Origin: Thermoprotei archaeon
GTDB lineage: Archaea > Thermoproteota > Thermoprotei > Thermofilales > B20-G17
Assembly (NCBI GenBank): GCA_003650785.1
Contig: QMRW01000089.1
Span: 1 to 5,184 of the forward strand
Reading direction: 5' to 3'
Length of the DNA: 5,184 nucleotides
Below are positions 1 through 3,996 of this stretch, piece by piece. Each line of letters opens with the position of its first letter. The first letter of the stretch is position 1. Under the pieces are notes generated by a model. The model worked only from the letters and a program-made list of their open reading frames with translations. It did not search any database and was not told the DNA's origin. The translations under genes and the position numbers were made by a program.

Positions 1-1
1 A

Positions 2-475
2 CTTAATAAAGGAGAACTACAACAGTACAGTTCTGCCGATGAACTCTATAATAAACCCCGAAATCTATTCGTAGCAGGCTTTATAGGAAGCCCACCTATG
101 AACTTCATTGATTGTACTCTAGTAGAAAAAGAGGGTAACTATTACTTAGATGCAGGTAGCTTTATGGTAAAATTACCTATTGATTTAGGAAAGTTAGTAG
201 CCGAAAAGGCTACAGGTCCGGAATTGGTTTTAGGCGTACGACCTGAAGACCTAAAGATAAGTCTTAAACCTACTGAAAACTCCATAGAATCGAACGTATA
301 CGTTCTAGAACCGCTCGGTAAAGACACTATAGTTAATGTTAAGTTAGGAGATACTCTAGTAAAAATACTAGCTCCTCCATATATCAGATTATCTATAGGA
401 GATAGAATCTGGATAGTCTACGACCTGAATAAGATTCACATATTCGATAAGAAAACAGAGAAGGCGATACTATAA
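2..475 (+). CDS. ABC transporter ATP-binding protein, MalK/UgpC type, C-terminal part (5' end outside window)
   Basis: This is the end of the cytoplasmic ATPase subunit of a carbohydrate-type ABC importer. The frame is open from base 2, and the 157 visible residues match the end of the nucleotide-binding domain and the regulatory TOBE region of MalK-like proteins. The segment just after the ATPase core reads GELQQYSSADELYNKP and then FVAGFIGSPPMNF, a family hallmark. Next comes LGVRPEDL (visible residues about 79-86), the start of the second TOBE part, and then the usual pattern EPLG...GD...IHIFD near the end. Walker A, signature, Walker B and H-loop all lie upstream of the window. The ATG at 98 is the internal Met of SPPMNF and not the start. 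The family normally has about 350-380 residues, so about 200 are missing. No permease or binding-protein gene follows, so the rest of the transporter, if linked, is upstream. The substrate (maltose, glucose or another sugar, or glycerol phosphate) cannot be read from this part. Confidence 0.93.
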   Translation, partial: LNKGELQQYSSADELYNKPRNLFVAGFIGSPPMNFIDCTLVEKEGNYYLDAGSFMVKLPIDLGKLVAEKATGPELVLGVRPEDLKISLKPTENSIESNVYVLEPLGKDTIVNVKLGDTLVKILAPPYIRLSIGDRIWIVYDLNKIHIFDKKTEKAIL

Positions 476-484
476 TTCACGGTC

Positions 485-492
485 TTTAAATA
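485..492 (+). promoter_or_regulatory. TATA box, perfect TTTAAATA
   Basis: TTTAAATA is the classical crenarchaeal box A sequence. It starts 10 nt after the stop codon of the MalK-type gene. Its centre is about 26 nt upstream of an ATG at 515, the spacing expected for a leaderless transcript. It could serve the small ORF 515-604 or an untranslated RNA. The reverse complement also resembles a TATA element, but it would fire antisense into the ATPase gene, where I see no gene. Confidence 0.4.
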
Positions 493-514
493 AATAGTTG
501 AAGTCAGGTATCAA

Positions 515-604
515 ATGTTAAGAGTATCTCTCTTCTCTTTTCTAATACCGAATTATAAAATAGAATCACCTAGGCTATCATTAACGATCAAACCCCGAGA
601 ATGA
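515..604 (+). CDS. possible leaderless small ORF, 29 aa, hypothetical
   Basis: ATG at 515 opens a 29-codon frame ending in TGA at 602-604. The peptide starts MLRVSLFSFLIPNYK and ends in a basic, proline-containing tail; the first dozen residues are hydrophobic. I recognise no family. The only positive evidence is placement: the ATG lies where transcription should begin from the TATA box at 485-492, as in the leaderless genes common in Crenarchaeota. Against it, the frame is very short, a pyrimidine-rich tract that could be a terminator runs through its codons, and there is no homology evidence. The promoter could instead make a small non-coding RNA. Confidence 0.2.
   Translation: MLRVSLFSFLIPNYKIESPRLSLTIKPRE
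528..541 (+). terminator. pyrimidine-rich tract, possible terminator of the MalK-type gene
   Basis: An uninterrupted run of C and T on the + strand (CTCTCTTCTCTTTT) lies about 50 nt after the TAA of the MalK-type gene. Archaeal RNA polymerase tends to stop in U-rich stretches without a hairpin, and no hairpin is evident here. The tract overlaps the doubtful ORF 515-604, so at most one of these two readings is likely to matter. Confidence 0.35.
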
Positions 605-643
605 TCCATGGGAATGAACTGTGAACCCAAATCTAACAGAAAG

Positions 644-652
644 CTTATAATA
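644..652 (+). promoter_or_regulatory. possible TATA box for tRNA-Glu
   Basis: CTTATAATA is preceded by the purine-rich GAAAG, which could act as a BRE. Its centre predicts transcription start near 674, about 16 nt before the mature 5' end of the tRNA, so RNase P would remove a short leader. No better TATA-like element lies at the ideal distance from 690. Confidence 0.35.
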
Positions 653-689
653 CTTCACTACAATTACCCTATAGAACTACCATTGATGT

Positions 690-783
690 GCCCCGGTGGT
701 GTAGCCCGGCAAGCATCTCGGCCTTTCGAGCACCTGGAGAGGAAAGCCGAAGATCCCGGGTTCAAATCCCGGCCGGGGCACCA
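690..783 (+). tRNA. tRNA-Glu(UUC) with intron; CCA encoded
   Basis: The cloverleaf was folded by hand and closes fully. The acceptor stem is GCCCCGG (690-696) with CCGGGGC (773-779), seven Watson-Crick pairs, followed by discriminator A780 and an encoded CCA (781-783). The D stem is 699-702 with 713-716, with two G-U pairs. The anticodon stem is TCGGC (718-722) with GCCGA (746-750). The T stem is CCGGG (756-760) with CCCGG (768-772) around the loop TTCAAAT. After removal of 16 nt at 729-744 the anticodon loop reads CTTTCGA, giving anticodon TTC (725-727), which decodes glutamate GAA/GAG. The spliced body is 75 nt plus CCA. The intron position, between 37 and 38, is the canonical archaeal site. 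It is a lone tRNA gene, and the sequence on either side shows no sign of integration such as a repeated tRNA 3' end. Confidence 0.96.
729..744 (+). other. predicted 16-nt tRNA intron at position 37/38
   Basis: The intron is AGCACCTGGAGAGGAA. A bulge-helix-bulge can be drawn. Exon CTTT (723-726) pairs with intron GAGG (739-742) as C-G, U-G, U-A and U-G. The two 3-nt bulges are CGA (727-729) and AAA (743-745), each cut between its second and third base. The inner helix is missing, so this is a relaxed motif with a 9-nt loop. An A lies at both 729 and 745, so shifting the cuts by one base gives the same mature tRNA. Removal of the intron is needed for a normal 7-nt anticodon loop. The exact cut sites are inferred. 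Confidence 0.82.
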
Positions 784-784
784 C

Positions 785-789
785 TTTTT
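785..789 (+). terminator. T5 tract after tRNA-Glu
   Basis: Five T residues begin one base after the encoded CCA. Short T runs directly behind tRNA genes are typical archaeal stop signals. There is no hairpin beyond the tRNA's own fold. Confidence 0.5.
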
Positions 790-970
790 CTAAAAATAGG
801 AGGATCTGAAGTTAGGGAAAATTTCCATAGTGGATGGTGTAACTATTTATCGAAGAATAAGAAAGAGTATCAATTGCATAGTACGATCCCTAGCAGACTA
901 CCACTAAATAGAGGATGGAGGTGTACTATAGGTTTTCAGTAAACTTACTTTCAAATCCCTTAATAAGGTA
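790..970 (+). other. intergenic stretch with no recognisable gene
   Basis: I find no convincing coding frame on either strand between the tRNA and the winged-helix gene. Frames that start with ATG here are under 20 codons or are read-through of the tRNA. There is a small palindrome, GGAAA-A-TTTCC (816-826), and a weak TATA-like ACTATTTAT near 841. Neither sits in front of a gene at a meaningful distance. I did not find a C box/D box pair that would suggest a guide RNA. Confidence 0.4.
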
Positions 971-971
971 G

Positions 972-980
972 AATTTATTA
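972..980 (+). promoter_or_regulatory. TATA-like element for the winged-helix gene
   Basis: AATTTATTA is centred about 26 nt upstream of position 1003, which predicts a leader of about 7 nt before the ATG at 1010. There is no Shine-Dalgarno sequence in front of that ATG, in keeping with a leaderless or nearly leaderless mRNA. The SPOUT-like gene downstream has the same geometry. Confidence 0.5.
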
Positions 981-1009
981 GATAAGACTACTACACTTGT
1001 ATAGCTGGC

Positions 1010-1627
1010 ATGAGTGAAGTAAGGAGTATGGGAAGAAGGAGATTTGAGTTCGAGCTCTTGGGATATCCATACGAGCATACAATAGTACTAGTAGCTCTGT
1101 ATCTAGTAGGTAGAGTAGGGAGGTATAGGCTCAGTGAGATATTGAAGATAGGAGAGGGAAGACTTAGAGGGATAATTAAATCCATGGTTAAGAAGGGATT
1201 AATAGAATCTAAAAGAGGAGGCTCGGCACTTACTGAAAAGGGAAAGAACTACATACTCACATTACTTGCAAATTTTGGCATCAAGAACTTGAGTTTTATG
1301 AGGATTGCATTGAATACTGAGGTCTATACCTGTCTCTATACTAATGTAGGTATACGGGAGAATATCGATATACTTGCAGTAAGGGATGAGGCTATTAGAG
1401 GAGGGGCATCCATGGCACTGATAATGAGATATAACGGTAGGGGATTATACTTACCTCCGAACATAGGATACCTTCATGACTATTACCCAGAGCTAGATAG
1501 AAAAATGAGAAAAGAACTACCACTGGAACCGAAGGAAGTACTTGTAGCTATACTAGCTGAGGAATTAGGACAGGCCCTGATGGGGTTCCTAAGAATACTT
1601 AATTTGATAGGAAGAGTCTTGAGATAG
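1010..1627 (+). CDS. winged-helix protein with DUF4443-like C-terminal domain (putative regulator)
   Basis: The protein has 205 residues. Residues about 20-84 look like a winged helix-turn-helix: a helix EHTIVLVALYLVGR, a second helix with RLSEILKIGEGRLRGIIKSMVKKGLI (the recognition helix is probably GRLRGIIKSMVKKG), and a wing ending in ALTEKGKNYI. This layout is typical of MarR/PadR-like DNA-binding domains. Residues about 115-205 hold a second domain, with IDILAVRDEAIRGGASMALIM, then LYLPP, then a C-terminal alanine/leucine-rich helix containing AEELGQALMGFLRIL. From memory this matches DUF4443, found in archaeal proteins of about this length; I could not confirm it by search. The ligand is unknown. 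The start at 1010 fits the upstream TATA element. A second ATG at 1028 has GGAG only one base away, too close for a good ribosome binding site. It is probably a cytoplasmic DNA-binding protein; its target is unknown, and the palindrome at 2167-2179 is one candidate. Confidence 0.75.
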   Translation: MSEVRSMGRRRFEFELLGYPYEHTIVLVALYLVGRVGRYRLSEILKIGEGRLRGIIKSMVKKGLIESKRGGSALTEKGKNYILTLLANFGIKNLSFMRIALNTEVYTCLYTNVGIRENIDILAVRDEAIRGGASMALIMRYNGRGLYLPPNIGYLHDYYPELDRKMRKELPLEPKEVLVAILAEELGQALMGFLRILNLIGRVLR

Positions 1628-1640
1628 TGCTCTACCCTAG

Positions 1641-1648
1641 TATTTATA
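1641..1648 (+). promoter_or_regulatory. TATA box for the SPOUT-like gene
   Basis: TATTTATA begins 14 nt after the stop of the winged-helix gene. It predicts transcription start near 1671, about 7 nt before the ATG at 1678. It lies inside the longer reading that begins at GTG 1627, which argues against that longer start. The gene can therefore be transcribed on its own even though it lies close behind its neighbour. Confidence 0.55.
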
Positions 1649-1677
1649 TTATAACCAGTAGTACTAATCTCGGGATC

Positions 1678-2154
1678 ATGGTGCTGGACAGAGTTACGGT
1701 AGTACTGCATAACGTATTTTCAGTATATAGAGTTCTCGAGATGGCAAGACTAGTATATGGATTAGGATTCAAAACCTTCATAGTCACTAAGGCTTCAGGA
1801 GCTGCTGCACACGAAGGAGTACCTCAGGCTAGTAGACTGGCTATTAAGACTAATAGAAATTTCTTTTATCTTGCCGATCTGAACGACTTCATAGAATTAT
1901 TCAAGCCCGATAAGGCCTACCTCTTCGTACCAAAAACCTATGCTAGAGATGCCTTTAATTTCGATGAAGTCGTCGAACTCTTAAGGGATGGTAAAAACAT
2001 AGCTTTAGTGTTTGGAGGCGGTGAACCCGGACTTAGTAGAAGGGATATGGAGATGGGAGAAGCAGTATATATAGTACACATAGAGGATGATATAGGTGCT
2101 GTTCCCCTAGCCTCTATAGTACTCTACGAGTTACTCTTAAGATCTAGAGATTGA
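1678..2154 (+). CDS. SPOUT-superfamily (SpoU-like) RNA methyltransferase homologue, COG4080/DUF2122 type
   Basis: The protein has 158 residues. The N-terminus VTVVLHNVFSVYRVLEMARLVYGLG, then FIVTKASGAAAHEGVPQA, fits a conserved archaeal family that has been labelled both 'RecB-family nuclease' (DUF2122) and 'SpoU rRNA methylase family' (COG4080); I assign it from memory. The SpoU-like signs are clear in the C-terminal half. IALVFGGGEPGLS (residues about 108-120) resembles motif 2 of SpoU enzymes, and IGAVPLASIVLYELL (139-153) resembles motif 3, which helps form the knotted S-adenosylmethionine pocket. No RecB nuclease motif is visible. It probably acts on RNA in the cytoplasm, but the substrate is unknown and activity is unproven. 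The start is set at 1678 because the TATA box at 1641 would lie inside the longer GTG-initiated form (1627), whose first 17 residues do not look like the family. It ends just before the promoter of the exporter genes. Confidence 0.8.
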   Translation: MVLDRVTVVLHNVFSVYRVLEMARLVYGLGFKTFIVTKASGAAAHEGVPQASRLAIKTNRNFFYLADLNDFIELFKPDKAYLFVPKTYARDAFNFDEVVELLRDGKNIALVFGGGEPGLSRRDMEMGEAVYIVHIEDDIGAVPLASIVLYELLLRSRD

Positions 2155-2163
2155 CTATAAATA
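2155..2163 (+). promoter_or_regulatory. TATA box for the ABC exporter genes
   Basis: CTATAAATA begins directly after the stop codon of the SPOUT-like gene. Its centre predicts transcription start at about 2181-2185, giving a leader of about 35-40 nt before the ATG at 2220. A second AT-rich element, ATTTAAAT (2214-2221), overlaps the start codon and could be an alternative TATA box if translation starts further in. Confidence 0.55.
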
Positions 2164-2166
2164 GGT

Positions 2167-2179
2167 ACTCACAGTGAGT
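2167..2179 (+). promoter_or_regulatory. perfect 13-bp palindrome, candidate operator
   Basis: ACTCAC-A-GTGAGT has two perfect 6-bp arms around one central base. It lies between the TATA box (2155-2163) and the predicted transcription start (about 2181-2185), where a bound protein would block polymerase loading. It is upstream of the transcript, so it is more likely a DNA site for a dimeric regulator than an RNA hairpin. Arms of this length occur by chance about once per 4 kb, so its position is the main argument. Confidence 0.35.
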
Positions 2180-2219
2180 CATGGTAGTAAGCTTAAGAAA
2201 GTAGAATGAGTAGATTTAA

Positions 2220-3995
2220 ATGGGAGAAGAGATCGACAGAAAGGGAATTAGAAGGGATAATGCGGTGAATAGATCTCTTACTAGAATGCTCTTAGGATAC
2301 ATGTCAAAACACAGAGCCATAATACTGGCAACACTAGCAATAGCTATAACTCTATCAGCTTTAAGTGTAATATCACCACTTTTAATAGGACGTTCCATAG
2401 ACCTACTGGTAGTACGTGATATAAGTGAGCTCTGGAAGTATGTGATATTATTGATATCCATAGCAATAGCTCAAAGTATACTCTCATTTCTACAGAGATA
2501 CCTCTCCACCTACCTATCCCAGAACGTAGTGTACGATATTAGAAATCAGCTCTACAGTCATCTGTACAGACTCTCATATGGATTCTTCAATAAAATGCCC
2601 ACGGGACAGGTTATAAGCAGGATGACCTCCGATGTAGATACTATAGGTGTACTTATCAGATTTACGCTGATTCATGGAGTCTATGCAATCACTACAGTGA
2701 TATTAGCACTTGTGATTATGTCTATGAGAAACATCACACTGACTATGCTAGTACTATGCATACTACCGATAATATCACTAATAGTGATACCCTATAGCAG
2801 AAGAGTTAGAAAGTACTTTAGTCGTACTAGGGAGCTCTACGGCGAGATGACTTCACTACTACAAGAATCAATTGCTGGTATCAAAATAGTAAGAACTCTC
2901 CCCGCAGATGTAATCTTCGCTGATAGATTTAGTCTACTAAACAGGAATTACTTGAGTACCATGGTACGTATTACTAGGCTGAGAGCACTCACTAGGTCAG
3001 TACTAGCATTCATAGTATCCTTCACCCTTCTTATAGTGTACTGGTATGGTGGACTTAAGACTATAGCTGGAGAGCTTACTATAGGTGACATAGTCTCCTT
3101 TTCCCTTTACACAAATATGCTAATGTGGCCTCTAATAACCCTGGGCTTCCTAGTCGCTCTGTACGAGAGAGCTAAGATCTCCATGAAAAGATTAACAGAT
3201 ATCCTAGGTACTAGGAGCGAGGTCCTAGAGGCGTCCGATGCGAGTGACATAAAAATTAGGTATGGAAGTATAAACTTCGAGAACGTATGGTTCTCCTATG
3301 ATGACAAATCCTGGGTATTAAAGGGGATAAATCTGAATATAGAGCCTGGTGAGATAGTAGCTATAGTTGGACCCACTGGTAGTGGTAAGACTAGTCTATT
3401 ACATCTACTATTGAGATTATATGATCCTCAAAAGGGAAGGATCTGTATAGATGGAATTGATATTAAAAAGTTCAAACTCGAATCCCTTAGAAGACAAATA
3501 GGAATAGTACACCAAGACATCTTCCTATTTCCAAGCAGTATCAAAGATAACATCGCGTACGGAAAACCCACAGCATCTCTCGAAGAAATAATGAAAGTAG
3601 CTAAAATGGCCCGTATACACGATTTCATAAGCTCTCTTCCCTTGGGATACGACACACCTGTGGGAGAGAGAGGAGTAACTTTATCCGGGGGTCAAAGGCA
3701 GAGGTTAGCTATAGCTAGAGCACTACTCTTAGATCCCAAAATAATTCTAATGGATGATCCTATATCACAGATAGATAGTGAGACTGAAATGGCTATTTAT
3801 AATGCACTGACGAAGTACTTCAAAGGTAAAACTGTACTTATCACTACGCAGAGACTCTCTACACTTAGACTAGCTGATAGAGTAGTAATTATGGATAATG
3901 GGAGAATTGTAGAGGAGGGGACTCACGAGGAACTTATTAAGAGAGGAGGGGTGTACTCAAGACTATTCGAAAAGTTCCGTGAGGGGATGATGTAG
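2220..3995 (+). CDS. ABC exporter half-transporter with degenerate ATPase site (first subunit of heterodimer)
   Basis: The protein has 591 residues: an exporter-type membrane domain fused to a nucleotide-binding domain, the usual half-transporter length. Six membrane segments lie near residues 33-57, 72-92, 150-168, 173-192, 258-276 and 290-312. The coupling loop FFNKMPTGQVISRMTSDVD is at 122-140. In the ATPase domain I see the A-loop Tyr360, Walker A GPTGSGKTS (384-392), Q-loop Gln432, X-loop TPVGERG (479-485), signature LSGGQ (488-492), Walker B IILMD (508-512) and D-loop SQID (516-519). Two catalytic positions are changed: Asp513 replaces the catalytic Glu, and Gln544 (ITTQRLST) replaces the switch His. 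This is the degenerate half of asymmetric exporters such as TM287/288. It sits in the cell membrane and probably exports a hydrophobic compound, peptide or lipid; the substrate is unknown. A TAA directly precedes the ATG, so no longer start exists. GTG at 2265, with GAAGGGAT upstream, is a possible shorter start. Confidence 0.95.
   Translation: MGEEIDRKGIRRDNAVNRSLTRMLLGYMSKHRAIILATLAIAITLSALSVISPLLIGRSIDLLVVRDISELWKYVILLISIAIAQSILSFLQRYLSTYLSQNVVYDIRNQLYSHLYRLSYGFFNKMPTGQVISRMTSDVDTIGVLIRFTLIHGVYAITTVILALVIMSMRNITLTMLVLCILPIISLIVIPYSRRVRKYFSRTRELYGEMTSLLQESIAGIKIVRTLPADVIFADRFSLLNRNYLSTMVRITRLRALTRSVLAFIVSFTLLIVYWYGGLKTIAGELTIGDIVSFSLYTNMLMWPLITLGFLVALYERAKISMKRLTDILGTRSEVLEASDASDIKIRYGSINFENVWFSYDDKSWVLKGINLNIEPGEIVAIVGPTGSGKTSLLHLLLRLYDPQKGRICIDGIDIKKFKLESLRRQIGIVHQDIFLFPSSIKDNIAYGKPTASLEEIMKVAKMARIHDFISSLPLGYDTPVGERGVTLSGGQRQRLAIARALLLDPKIILMDDPISQIDSETEMAIYNALTKYFKGKTVLITTQRLSTLRLADRVVIMDNGRIVEEGTHEELIKRGGVYSRLFEKFREGMM
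3981..3988 (+). promoter_or_regulatory. Shine-Dalgarno sequence for the second exporter gene
   Basis: GAGGGGAT matches the archaeal consensus GAGGTGAT at seven of eight positions. It ends 8 nt before the GTG at 3997 and lies in the last codons of the upstream gene. This clear ribosome binding site decides the start of the second exporter gene and fits an internal gene of an operon, unlike the leaderless genes further upstream. Confidence 0.7.
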
Positions 3996-3996
3996 C

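Noticed and set aside
98..475. A 125-residue protein starting at ATG 98
   Set aside because: The same frame is open back to base 2 and carries conserved MalK sequence before the ATG; the Met is inside the SPPMNF motif.
608..942. Two overlapping ORFs of 61 and 84 codons (608-793 and 688-942)
   Set aside because: Both run through the tRNA-Glu gene; their sequence is translated tRNA and has no protein-like features.
690..1009. Integrated element at the tRNA gene
   Set aside because: No integrase, no repeated tRNA 3' end and no change in base composition is seen next to tRNA-Glu.
1627..1677. Longer start of the SPOUT-like gene at GTG 1627
   Set aside because: A good TATA box at 1641-1648 would lie inside the coding region, the extra 17 residues do not look like the family, and ATG 1678 has the right distance to the box.
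1678..2154. RecB-family nuclease label for the 158-residue protein
   Set aside because: No PD-(D/E)XK nuclease motif is visible, while the FGGGEPGLS and AVPLASIVLYE segments match SpoU-type methyltransferase motifs.
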